NCBI RefSeq assembly: GCF_005780165.1
Contig: NZ_VAUV01000023.1
Location: 1-63,666, forward strand
Origin: Phragmitibacter flavus
Lineage (GTDB): Bacteria > Verrucomicrobiota > Verrucomicrobiia > Verrucomicrobiales > Verrucomicrobiaceae
Reading direction: 5' to 3'
Length of the DNA stretch: 63,666 bases
The notes under the pieces were generated by a model. The model was not told where the DNA came from. It ran no database searches and was given only the letters and a program-made list of their open reading frames with translations. The translations under genes were made by a program, and so were the position numbers. Positions 41,535-48,486 of this stretch are shown piece by piece (the stretch's first letter is position 1; each line of letters opens with the position of its first letter).

Positions 41535-41963
41535 ATGTCAGCTCCACCTGCATCGGAAATTAAACTGCTCCGCGCGGCCTACACGGCCTTCAACGAGCGA
41601 GACATCGCCGCGGCCCTCTCGACCATGACCCACGACGTGGCTTGGCCGAAAGCGTTCAAGGGCGGTTTTGTTCGTGGCCCCGACGAGGTTCGCGCTTACT
41701 GGACGGAGCAGTGGAGCGAGATCGACCCCCACGTGGAGCCAGTGGCCTTTTACTCGGAGGATGCCGGGCGTATCTTGGTCGATGTTCATCAGGTCGTGCG
41801 TGACTTGGCTGGAACAGTCCTCGCCGATATGCACGTTGGCCATCGGTTCACTTTGGCGCAGGGTTTAATCCAAGCGATGGAAGTCGGCCCACTTCCGTTG
41901 GTGCCCCAAAATGCCTACCAGACCCCAGAGCCAACGGCCCCAAGCGGCCGTGGCTCATCTTAA
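41535..41963 (+). CDS. SnoaL/NTF2-like protein (cassette gene)
   Basis: 142 residues from ATG 41535 (MSAPPASEIKLLRAAYTAFN). The pattern LLRAAYTAFNERDIAAALST, W-P-K-A-F-K-G-G, RGPDEVRAYWTEQWSEIDPH and VDVHQVVRDLAGTVLADMHV is typical of the SnoaL-like branch of the NTF2 fold, which includes ketosteroid-isomerase-like and polyketide-cyclase-like proteins. Conserved catalytic residues are not evident, so binding or isomerase roles are open. The C-terminus reaches into the next attC-like site. Confidence 0.8.
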   Translation: MSAPPASEIKLLRAAYTAFNERDIAAALSTMTHDVAWPKAFKGGFVRGPDEVRAYWTEQWSEIDPHVEPVAFYSEDAGRILVDVHQVVRDLAGTVLADMHVGHRFTLAQGLIQAMEVGPLPLVPQNAYQTPEPTAPSGRGSS

Positions 41964-41994
41964 ATGGTAGGTGCACAACCGCGTTCGTTGACCA
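41900..41994 (+). other. attC-like site, family G
   Basis: GTGCCCCAAAATGCCTACC and GGTAGGTGCAC, plus AGAGCCAACGGCC and GGCCGTGGCTC, form a two-part cruciform. It ends CGTTCGTTGACC with core GTTGACC (one mismatch). The next gene starts 6 nt after. Confidence 0.55.
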
Positions 41995-42000
41995 ATCGCC

Positions 42001-42723
42001 ATGTCTAAGTTTGGAGATGAGTTCTTCCGACGGCTTCAGCGGATAAACGCCGGGCTTGAACCCGCGACCACGCCAGGCTGGCGCTGTGCCCGTTGCAACA
42101 AAGACATGAGTGACTGTTTATCACTTTTCGGGCCGACACCAACCGATGTATGTAGCGAGTGTGAAATCGAAATGCGGAAAGAGGATCATCTAGCTCGATG
42201 GAATGCAGCCAAGCCACCTGTTTACGACATCGATGCGATTCTCTTCGCCGCTGATCGGAAGCCTTGGGATATCGTGAAGGAACTCAACAGCAAAATTGAT
42301 TCGTCTTGCCCAGAGTCGCACTTGCTAGAACCTGAATCGATTGTTCGTGACTTCGAGATGTTCAGTTGTTTTGAAGGTGAAGATTTTGATTACATTCTCG
42401 ACTGTAACGGTGGTGCAGTGATTTTCCTTCGCGGTTTACGGGCGATGCGAGCCATCGGTGCAACCCGATTGGCGGATGCCATGACAAAGATTCGGGATTT
42501 CGCCATCAGCCGAGGAGTCGCGCTTCCCGACCCTATTCCTGATCCATGGTTCTGTGAAGTCACTATCGATTCCAATCTGAAGTGCGAGTTGGCACGCTTG
42601 GACGAAGAACTGAAACCTTACGATGGATTGAAGGGCGGCGACACGAGCAGGATGCTGGTTGAATATTTGCGCCGTCACGTAGAGGTTCTCCGTCAACGAA
42701 AGGTTCAAAATGAATACTCCTAA
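42001..42723 (+). CDS. Cassette protein with N-terminal zinc finger, DUF4375-like
   Basis: 240 residues. The N-terminus carries two C-x-x-C pairs (WRCARCNKDMSDC and CSECEIEM, about 28-61), which suggests a zinc ribbon. The rest resembles DUF4375/DMP19: CFEGEDFDYILDCNGGAVIF, then RAMRAIGATRLADAMTKIRD and LDEELKPYDGL. The biochemical role of that family is unknown. Overlaps the next gene by 14 nt. Confidence 0.6.
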   Translation: MSKFGDEFFRRLQRINAGLEPATTPGWRCARCNKDMSDCLSLFGPTPTDVCSECEIEMRKEDHLARWNAAKPPVYDIDAILFAADRKPWDIVKELNSKIDSSCPESHLLEPESIVRDFEMFSCFEGEDFDYILDCNGGAVIFLRGLRAMRAIGATRLADAMTKIRDFAISRGVALPDPIPDPWFCEVTIDSNLKCELARLDEELKPYDGLKGGDTSRMLVEYLRRHVEVLRQRKVQNEYS

Positions 42724-43162
42724 TAAGGTCGCTGAGCTTGGTCGTTCGCCTGAAATATCTCCTGCTAGAATGATCGCCAAGACTTTCGTATTCATCACTT
42801 CGTTTGCGGCACTTTCCTCCTGCATGCTGATGGGGATCTTCTCAGCGGCTGGAGTTTGCGCATTGATCTTCGGTTCGGACGTGTTGGACACGACCCTCGG
42901 CGATCCACCTGATCGGACTCATCCGGCCTTCATTCTCTTCATGCTGTTGATGGTTCCTGGTATGATTGTTGGGGCTATCGGAGGCACATTTGGCATTGTT
43001 TTGCCGCTTTACCGGGGATTCAGACTTCCATTTGGTCGGAGCAACGAATCTGCAAGAATATGGCTGCACCGCTACGCAACGGGACTCGCAGAATACACAA
43101 AACCCACCAACAGTGAACAAGACGGTGGTGGACAACCGGCTACCCGCCCCGAATCGAAATGA
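42710..43162 (+). CDS. Small membrane cassette protein
   Basis: 150 residues, about two to three hydrophobic segments: FVFITSFAALSSCMLMGIFS (with continuing AAGVCALIFG) and FILFMLLMVPGMIVGAIGGT. No family. The C-terminal 16 or so residues (GGGQPATRPESK) are encoded by the attC-like site, as in the 178-residue cassette protein ending at 45333. Probably translated by coupling with the upstream overlapping gene. Confidence 0.6.
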   Translation: MNTPNKVAELGRSPEISPARMIAKTFVFITSFAALSSCMLMGIFSAAGVCALIFGSDVLDTTLGDPPDRTHPAFILFMLLMVPGMIVGAIGGTFGIVLPLYRGFRLPFGRSNESARIWLHRYATGLAEYTKPTNSEQDGGGQPATRPESK

Positions 43163-43237
43163 CCCTCGTGACTACAACTCTTAATCCTGTCGTGGAGTGG
43201 CGCTCCCGGTAGCCGGTGCCACACCCCGACGTTGGTC
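43115..43237 (+). other. attC-like site, family C copy 1
   Basis: Starts GAACAAGACGGTG, contains CCGGCTACCCGCCCC pairing with GGTAGCCGG, and ends GACGTTGGTC. Almost identical over about 60 bp to copy 2 (45286-45407). The next gene starts 6 nt after. Confidence 0.7.
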
Positions 43238-43243
43238 TAAGAA

Positions 43244-44134
43244 ATGACTCTGATATCAAAACGAAAACGTTGGATACGCCGACTCTTGGTCCTCGGGGCT
43301 TTGGGTTTTCTCGGTGGAATCACCTTCACACTTTACATCGGTCATCAGCTAGTTGCAGCAGTTCCCAGAATTGTTGGCCCTCCGCCCGGCTATTTGGGCG
43401 GAGAGACCATCAAGTTCAAGAGCGCTTCGGGGAGTCAAATCGCAGGTTGGCTTACGGAGACCGAGAATGCATCCGGAACGATTCTCCTTCTTCATGCGAT
43501 CCGAGCAGACCGGCGGAGTATGGCCAGCCGCGCCAGCTTCCTGCGCGATCAAGGCTACCACACACTCTGCATCGATTTTCAAGCGCATGGGGAGAGTCCA
43601 GGCGAGAACATCACTCTGGGATACCTTGAGGCGATGGATGCGGCGGCTGGAGTGGCATATTTGCGAAGTCACTATGCCAATCTCCCTGTAGCCGTTGTCG
43701 GAACCTCGCTTGGTGGCGCTGCGGCCCTGATGGCTCACTACGTGAACCCACCTGAGGCGATGGTGGTGGAGGCCGTGTTTGCGGATGCAGAGACAGGTGT
43801 TGGCAACCGCCTGGATATGCGATTCGGTCGCCATGGACGTCTGCTCACACCACTGCTTACGTGGCAGATCCAACCATTGCTTGGCATCGACGCCGACAGA
43901 CTGAACACCGTCCGCGCGGCGGAGAATGTGGTCACCCCAGTTTTTGTCCTCTACGGTAGTGAGGATCGTCACGCCCGACCCATCGAAGCGAATGCCATTT
44001 ACGCTGCTTTAGGCGGACCGAAAGAGATTTGGAAGATCGCCGGTGCCGCACACGTCGATCTTCATCGATTCGCAGCTGCCGAGTATGAGGAGCGCGTCAG
44101 CAAGTTCATCGCCAAATACCTCAGACCAAGATGA
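43244..44134 (+). CDS. Alpha/beta hydrolase with N-terminal membrane anchor (cassette gene)
   Basis: 296 residues. An N-terminal hydrophobic helix (LLVLGALGFLGGITFTLYIG, about 12-31) precedes an alpha/beta hydrolase fold. The oxyanion region is TILLLHAIRADRRSMASRA, the nucleophile elbow GTSLGGAAAL (Ser), the acid in VLYGSEDRHARP and the base His in GAAHVDLHRF. The substrate is not known. Among the larger genes of the array. Confidence 0.85.
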   Translation: MTLISKRKRWIRRLLVLGALGFLGGITFTLYIGHQLVAAVPRIVGPPPGYLGGETIKFKSASGSQIAGWLTETENASGTILLLHAIRADRRSMASRASFLRDQGYHTLCIDFQAHGESPGENITLGYLEAMDAAAGVAYLRSHYANLPVAVVGTSLGGAAALMAHYVNPPEAMVVEAVFADAETGVGNRLDMRFGRHGRLLTPLLTWQIQPLLGIDADRLNTVRAAENVVTPVFVLYGSEDRHARPIEANAIYAALGGPKEIWKIAGAAHVDLHRFAAAEYEERVSKFIAKYLRPR

Positions 44135-44136
44135 GA

Positions 44137-44243
44137 CTAACAAGGCGCGCCATGACAACCCTGCCAGCCATTCGGTTTCGATGATTTTTCCCTCACCACA
44201 AATTCAACTCCGTGATCGACGCGCGTCCCCACTGGTAGGGGTG
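44137..44243 (+). other. attC-like site, family B copy 2 (decayed core)
   Basis: CTAACAAGGCGCGCC starts it; TGACAACCCTGCCAGC pairs loosely with CACTGGTAGGGGTGC, and TTTCGATGATTTTTC and GTGATCGACGCGCG match the family. The expected GTTRRRY is replaced by CTCTACC near 44237, so the site is probably inactive. The next gene starts 49 nt later. Confidence 0.55.
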
Positions 44244-44291
44244 CACGCGCTCTACCTTCGGCGATTCCTCGCGCATTCCAAACTTCATGCC

Positions 44292-44690
44292 ATGAAATCC
44301 GCTATTTACGCAATTTCCATTCTTCTGCTCACGGCACCTGTTATCGCAATCGCTGGAGATGCCATTTTTCCACAGTTCCGAGCGGCAATTGTCTGCTATA
44401 ACGGCGAACTCGATTCGGGTAGTTCATGCGCATCGAATCCCGCTCCAGTCGGCCAGCCAATTGCAAGGAGCGGTAAGATGACTTGTGGGTTTCCCGGCAA
44501 AGTTTCCGAGATTGCGTGGTCATTCGTCGAGCGACGCGATGGCAAGGACGTTTTCAACTTCACCCGTCGTTTTCCGATAGAGACACCCGAGACAGCCACC
44601 GCAACCAAACAGATTTCATTTGGCGGCGAGCGCGTGACCGTCTTTGAAGACAAGTTTCAGGTCATCGTTATTCAAGGCCCCAATAAATGA
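44292..44690 (+). CDS. Secreted cassette protein, unknown (132 aa)
   Basis: From ATG 44292 (MKSAIYAISILLLTAPVIAI) there is a clear signal peptide (cleavage near AIAGD). The mature part contains three cysteines, RAAIVCYNGELDSGSSCASN and SGKMTCGFPGKVSEIAWSFV, followed by a beta-rich end. No family. The open frame upstream (from 44043) overlaps the hydrolase gene and attC-like DNA and is not used. Confidence 0.6.
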   Translation: MKSAIYAISILLLTAPVIAIAGDAIFPQFRAAIVCYNGELDSGSSCASNPAPVGQPIARSGKMTCGFPGKVSEIAWSFVERRDGKDVFNFTRRFPIETPETATATKQISFGGERVTVFEDKFQVIVIQGPNK

Positions 44691-44702
44691 ACCCGGAAAC
44701 CC

Positions 44703-44793
44703 CGAACAAGACGCTCCATTCAACGGCAGGTAACGCTCCAGTTTGAATTCGGGCTTTCCTCCCCGCCGTGGATGAGCTAGAAGTTCGTTCAAG
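44703..44793 (+). other. attC-like site, family D copy 2
   Basis: GAACAAGACGCTCC ... CAACGGCAGG ... TTTGAATTCGGGCTTTCC ... CCCGCCGTGG ... CGTTCAAG. The core GTTCAAG (44787-44793) has two mismatches. The next gene starts 3 nt after. Confidence 0.6.
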
Positions 44794-44796
44794 AAA

Positions 44797-45333
44797 ATGA
44801 TGCGTGCTGCTGACTTCAGACTCCGACTCGATGCTGCTTCGTTCTACGCAACGAGGTTTGCAGCTACAATGGTGCGAGACACGTTACCCTTCGAGTTCCG
44901 CTACTGCGCCGTCCTCAATTCCTCATGTGATTCCAATCGTGAGGCGGATGAGATCGTGTATCCCGAAGACGACAACGTGTTCCACGAAGATCTCGAAGCG
45001 AAGGAGGTCGTCGAGTTGCTGTGCCGCAATCAGCGAGTCCCGCAATGGATCGACATCGCAGTTGGATTTAGCGGGCGCCATCATTCTCACATGTCATTAC
45101 TTTGCGGTGGCCGATACCATGCGGAAGACAATCGCCTTTACTACTTTGATCAGGGGACACAGCCGTTTGGGATCAAGAGTCCGACCCTTCCTCCACGCTA
45201 CAAGGATGGGACGCGGTTCCGCCTGCCCCAAGAACGAGATTTCTTCGAGCGCCTTCACAAACTCCACGATAAAACAAACGAAGCCGAACAAAACGTTGGT
45301 GGACAACCGGCTAGCCGCCCCGAATCGAAATGA
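44797..45333 (+). CDS. Cassette protein, unknown (178 aa)
   Basis: No family recognised. Contains RYCAVLNSSCDSNREADEIV, VPQWIDIAVGFSGRHHSHMS, LLCGGRYHAEDNRLYYFDQG and PFGIKSPTLPPRYKDGTRF, an alpha/beta mix without signal or membrane segment. The last residues NVGGQPASRPESK are encoded by the family C attC-like site and match the tail of the protein ending at 43162. Alternative reading frames through this stretch are short and lack support. Confidence 0.6.
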   Translation: MMRAADFRLRLDAASFYATRFAATMVRDTLPFEFRYCAVLNSSCDSNREADEIVYPEDDNVFHEDLEAKEVVELLCRNQRVPQWIDIAVGFSGRHHSHMSLLCGGRYHAEDNRLYYFDQGTQPFGIKSPTLPPRYKDGTRFRLPQERDFFERLHKLHDKTNEAEQNVGGQPASRPESK

Positions 45334-45407
45334 CCCTCGTGACTACAACTCTTAATTCTGTTGCGGAGTGACGCTCCGGTATCCGGTGCCGCTCCTCGAT
45401 GTCGTCT
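45286..45407 (+). other. attC-like site, family C copy 2
   Basis: GAACAAAACGTTGG ... GGACAACCGGCTAGCC ... GACCCTCGTGACTACAACTC ... CGGTATCCGGTGCC ... GTCGTCT. The core GTT has become GTC. Almost identical to copy 1 over about 60 bp. The next gene starts 7 nt after. Confidence 0.65.
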
Positions 45408-45414
45408 AAAAACA

Positions 45415-45849
45415 ATGCTCCTGCCACTCCTCATCCTTGCGAGCCTCGGCTACGTAGCCTTTGCCATTTCAGTGATTGTCAGGGAGAGGCGATGTCGTGG
45501 CTTTCGTGAGACTGATGAACCTCATCCGGCAATGAAGTTTGTGTTTGCGGGAGGGGTGCCCTTGGTGATCACCTCAACGATGACCTACCTGTTTTTGATC
45601 GTGGGAGGCGCGACCACAGTTCAGTTCAACGTTGGCAATCCTTCTCGCATGAATGTTTGGTCCACCTGGGTTGATCTTTGGCCCATGTTTTTATTCATCA
45701 CCGCTGCGAGTGGTTTTGGGTCGTTGATTTGGTTTGTTGTATCCGTGTTCAAGAAAACGATGCGACCGTCTATTCCGATTTCGATTATCTCATTATCGCT
45801 TTCTGTTCTGGCATTGTTTACCGTTGCCTCTTATTTTCCATCAGCATAG
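45415..45849 (+). CDS. Small four-TM membrane cassette protein
   Basis: 144 residues from ATG 45415 (MLLPLLILASLGYVAFAISV). Four hydrophobic segments can be seen: residues of about 2-22, 42-65 (FVFAGGVPLVITSTMTYLFL), 85-107 (MFLFITAASGFGSLIWFVVS) and 118-138 (ISIISLSLSVLALFTVASYF). No family. A frame upstream from 45361 lies inside the attC-like site and is not used. Confidence 0.6.
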   Translation: MLLPLLILASLGYVAFAISVIVRERRCRGFRETDEPHPAMKFVFAGGVPLVITSTMTYLFLIVGGATTVQFNVGNPSRMNVWSTWVDLWPMFLFITAASGFGSLIWFVVSVFKKTMRPSIPISIISLSLSVLALFTVASYFPSA

Positions 45850-45871
45850 GCAAGCGAATGAAGGTCAAGAT

Positions 45872-45957
45872 GAACAAGACGCTAATGGCAACCGGTGTTG
45901 ACGTCTTTCGTTGAATTCGAGCTTCCTTTTCGCCGGTGCCACAGCTGATCGTTCGAC
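45872..45957 (+). other. attC-like site, family D copy 3
   Basis: GAACAAGACGCTAATGGCAA ... TTGAATTCGAGCTTCC ... CGCCGGTGCC ... CGTTCGAC. The inner arms ACCGGTG/CGCCGGTG pair. The core GTTCGAC is at 45951-45957; the next gene starts 15 nt after. Confidence 0.6.
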
Positions 45958-45972
45958 AAAATAAAACAATCA

Positions 45973-46428
45973 ATGAAAACTACATCGACAGCAATCCTAT
46001 CTCTGATACTCACCGCTGCCCCACTATTTGCTGCTGAAGACGTCGAGATTTACAGAGGTTCAGAAATCTTGGCAGATGGAACTAAAGTTCAAATTCAGGT
46101 TTCGATTCCACCAGAGAGGCTGAGCGCGCTGCCGAAGACCAACCTTCTTCTTGAAGGAGCTCCGGTTACTGCAGAAGACGCAATTGCGCTTTCCGCCAAT
46201 GCATTTGAAAAGCAAGATCCGTTGATCGAGCGCACTTTGGTTCAAAGGGTTGAACTGCTGCAGGCCGCTGGTCCCGAAATCGATAACCAGAATTTCTTTA
46301 TCGGAATCCCGCTTTATGTCGTCGAGATTCACGGATTCCGATCAGAGCGTGAATCTCCCCATACTTATATGCAGAAGTTTGTGGTTCTCCCTGATAAGTC
46401 CGTAGAGATTCCAATTGTCAGAAAATAG
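45973..46428 (+). CDS. Secreted cassette protein, unknown (151 aa)
   Basis: A signal peptide (MKTTSTAILSLILTAAPLFA) precedes a mature part with DGTKVQIQVSIPPERLSAL, AEDAIALSANAFEKQDPLIE and the C-terminal beta region FFIGIPLYVVEIHGF ... MQKFVVLPDKSVEIP. No family. Independent cassette between family D and family A sites. Confidence 0.6.
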   Translation: MKTTSTAILSLILTAAPLFAAEDVEIYRGSEILADGTKVQIQVSIPPERLSALPKTNLLLEGAPVTAEDAIALSANAFEKQDPLIERTLVQRVELLQAAGPEIDNQNFFIGIPLYVVEIHGFRSERESPHTYMQKFVVLPDKSVEIPIVRK

Positions 46429-46432
46429 AGTC

Positions 46433-46610
46433 GAACAATGCGATCCACCGAACCCTGACCAAGCAGCCCCTTAATTGTGACACCGGAATGTCCGTGTTAT
46501 TTTGCAGCCCCAAAATCCCTCATGCATAGCATAAACACTGACCAATTTCCAAAGGCGTGTGGGACACCCGCCACCACCTCGATCAACCCCATTTCCTCCC
46601 TCTGTTGCTC
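46433..46610 (+). other. attC-like site, family A copy 3 (diverged)
   Basis: GTGACACCGGAATGTCCGTG and TTGCAGCCCCAAAATCC align with family A copies; the end CCTCCCTCTGTTGCTC aligns with CCCTCTGTTAGGC. The core is now GTTGCTC (46604-46610). The next frame starts 7 nt after. Confidence 0.55.
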
Positions 46611-46617
46611 CAGAATA

Positions 46618-46836
46618 ATGAAGAACAGTTTTCGCCCATCAGATGAAGAGCTGCGAGGAATGACCGTTAATGAATGACTATTTGCATGTGGCCTTCTTGA
46701 CGCCTTCGGCGATGCAGCACGGAGACAGGATCGTGGTGAGATGATTGATCTTCTGGTTCATGCTGCTACGACGCGTGAGCAAGCAGAAGAAACCGTCGAT
46801 GCGACGCTAACCAACCCGAAGAAGTATGGAATCTGA
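46618..46836 (+). pseudogene. Cassette gene interrupted by an in-frame TGA
   Basis: From ATG 46618, MKNSFRPSDEELRGMTVNE is followed by TGA (46675-46677), after which the same frame continues LFACGLLDAFGDAARRQDRG and ends NPKKYGI at 46836. Start, spacing and frame are intact, so a single change (for example CGA to TGA) probably broke a roughly 72-residue protein. Its end overlaps the next start by one base, so the next gene may be translated by coupling. No function is known for the intact form. Confidence 0.65.
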
Positions 46837-47114
46837 TGAGATTTGACCAGGACATCATTGAGCCGCTTCATTGCCTCGCGGCTGAGGTGCTCGACATGCG
46901 ACAATATGGGCGCCTCGCAACCGTCACCCATTACCTATCGGTGTTGAGCGTGGGACAATGGAATCGACTCGGAACGGATGAGCGGAAGCTTTTCGTAGAT
47001 AAGATGGCCATTGACTTTCACGCAAGGGCATGGGATGAATGGGAGCGGAATTCTGGAGACTCATTATTGCGCGTCAACGAATTGATCGGAATCCAGAGTC
47101 GAGCGTGCAAATGA
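46836..47114 (+). CDS. Small cassette protein, unknown (92 aa)
   Basis: MRFDQDIIEPLHCLAAEVLD followed by MRQYGRLATVTHYLSVLSVG and ARAWDEWERNSGDSLLRVNE; helical, no signal or membrane segment. No family recognised. Its ATG shares the last base of the TGA of the preceding broken gene (TGATG). The last codons run into a family B attC-like site. Confidence 0.6.
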   Translation: MRFDQDIIEPLHCLAAEVLDMRQYGRLATVTHYLSVLSVGQWNRLGTDERKLFVDKMAIDFHARAWDEWERNSGDSLLRVNELIGIQSRACK

Positions 47115-47126
47115 ACAAGAAGAAGC

Positions 47127-47251
47127 ACAACAAGCCGCGCCGTGACAACCCCTGCTAGCTGTTCAGTTTCGATGATATCCCGTAACTACAACCCAAATCC
47201 CGTGATCGACGCTCGCCCTGCTGGCAGGGGTTCCTGTGATCATCGTTAGGC
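47127..47251 (+). other. attC-like site, family B copy 3 (best preserved)
   Basis: ACAACAAGCCGCGCC, then AACCCCTGCTAGC, then GCTGGCAGGGGTT; these two arms are almost perfectly complementary. The site ends in CATCGTTAGGC with a perfect GTTRRRY core (47245-47251). The next gene starts 12 nt after. Confidence 0.75.
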
Positions 47252-47263
47252 CGCTTCACGCCA

Positions 47264-47635
47264 ATGAGCTTCGACCCTGAATATGAAAAGTTCCTGCAGA
47301 GTCACATCGACGGAAGCACGGTGTTCACCTACCGTGAACGGGATTTCAGACTCAAGACACGCGAGCAGTTGTTTGAGAAGATCGAGGTTGGCGAGATGCG
47401 TGTTCCTTTCCTCAGCTGCCTAGTGGCCTATCGCAAGCGCCTGCAACATGCAGGATATTCTAGCCTTGAGGTGAGCAGCATTGATGGGACGGCCATTGGA
47501 GAGTATAGCGGCGACATCCTCTTCGTATCTCACGCTTCGGATGCTGTGTGCTTGCACCATGCCGACGGGACTGTTGACACAGAAGTGATCGCACCATCCA
47601 TTGGAGAGTTTCTCGCAGGACTGGTTAGGGTATGA
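47264..47635 (+). CDS. Cassette protein, unknown (SMI1/KNR4-like by weak pattern)
   Basis: 123 residues: FTYRERDFRLKTREQLFEKI, SLEVSSIDGTAIGEYSGDIL and VDTEVIAPSIGEFLAGLVRV. The order of a short beta hairpin, helices and a final S-x-x-E-F-L helix is reminiscent of SMI1/KNR4 immunity-type proteins, but too weak to rely on. Last gene of the array. Confidence 0.5.
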   Translation: MSFDPEYEKFLQSHIDGSTVFTYRERDFRLKTREQLFEKIEVGEMRVPFLSCLVAYRKRLQHAGYSSLEVSSIDGTAIGEYSGDILFVSHASDAVCLHHADGTVDTEVIAPSIGEFLAGLVRV

Positions 47636-47651
47636 CGACATTGCGGCCTAA

Positions 47652-47685
47652 ACCTCCAGTTAGCTTTGGACGTGAAGTGCACGGG
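47652..47685 (+). repeat. Half copy of the 52-bp hairpin repeat at the array end
   Basis: ACCTCCAGTTAGCTTTGGAC and GTGAAGTGCAC follow the first half of the repeat at 36391-36544; the second half is missing. It marks the likely right border of the array. Confidence 0.6.
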
Positions 47686-47748
47686 CTGGCGTTCGCTGGG
47701 TAGATGCTGCGAAGTGCAACTTCGCGGTCCTTGGTCCTTGGTGGTTTC

Positions 47749-48480
47749 TTAAGGGCGGTAGGAGGTGATGCGGCCGTTGATGGGGTCGATTTGGATGCAG
47801 TAGTAGTTGGGAACGCTGGCGATGGCGGTGCCGGAGACTTCCTCAGCCTCAGAGATGATGGTGAGGAACCAGCGGCTGGTGCCGGTGGAGGGGAGGTTGG
47901 TGCTGTTGGGGCGGAAGATGAAGGAGCGGTATTCGTGGTCTTCAACAGGGAATTCGTAGGCGTTGCGGGTGGAGCCGCTGAGGGTGAAGGTGTTGGCTTG
48001 CGCCGCAGCGCTGGGGGCGGGGAGGGTGAGCAGGGATGAGGCGGCGGTGGCGCTGCTGATGACGAGGTCGTCGGAAAGTTTGAGGGTTTCGCCGTGATGA
48101 ATGGTGATGGCGGAGTCGAGCACGGTGCCGCTTTCAGCAGGGAAGGGGCTGGGTTCGCCGGCATCGTAGTGGCGCATGAGGACGACGGTTCGATAGGCGG
48201 AGGTGGAGCCGGGGGTGTCCGGGGAGAGGTGGCGGTAGAAGCGGACTTCGACGGGGCGGCCTTCGGATGAGGCGATCTGTTGGGCTTGGGAGAGGAGGGA
48301 TTGAAGCTGGTCGCCGGTGTTGGTGAGTCGGGCGGCGGCGAGGGAGCCGACGAGGGGAGGCAGGGTTAGGGCGAGGAGGAGTCCGACGATGGCGCAGACA
48401 ATGAGCATCTCCACCAGGGTGAAGGCGGGATGGCGTCGCGGGGCGGGCGTTGGTTGTCGGGTGGGATGCATGGGCAACAT
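47749..48480 (-). CDS. Verru_Chthon cassette protein D (prepilin-like)
   Basis: 243 residues. A basic N-terminus precedes the type IV prepilin motif HPAFTLVEMLIVCAIVGLL (cleavage before F). The globular part contains RNAYEFPVEDHEYRSFIFRP and ends IDPINGRITSYRP, features of TIGR02596-type proteins. These prepilin-like proteins occur in Verrucomicrobia as sets A-B-C-D, with unknown function, presumably in a type II/IV pilus-like export apparatus. Starts 6 nt after the stop of C. Confidence 0.85.
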   Translation of the reverse strand: MLPMHPTRQPTPAPRRHPAFTLVEMLIVCAIVGLLLALTLPPLVGSLAAARLTNTGDQLQSLLSQAQQIASSEGRPVEVRFYRHLSPDTPGSTSAYRTVVLMRHYDAGEPSPFPAESGTVLDSAITIHHGETLKLSDDLVISSATAASSLLTLPAPSAAAQANTFTLSGSTRNAYEFPVEDHEYRSFIFRPNSTNLPSTGTSRWFLTIISEAEEVSGTAIASVPNYYCIQIDPINGRITSYRP

Positions 48481-48486
48481 GGTGGA

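Noticed and set aside
44043-44291. N-terminal extension of the secreted cassette protein
   Set aside because: It overlaps the hydrolase gene and attC-like DNA; the ATG at 44292 starts a proper signal peptide.
46618-46836. Selenoprotein with TGA as Sec
   Set aside because: No SECIS-like hairpin follows and the gene is in a fast-decaying cassette array; a nonsense change is simpler.
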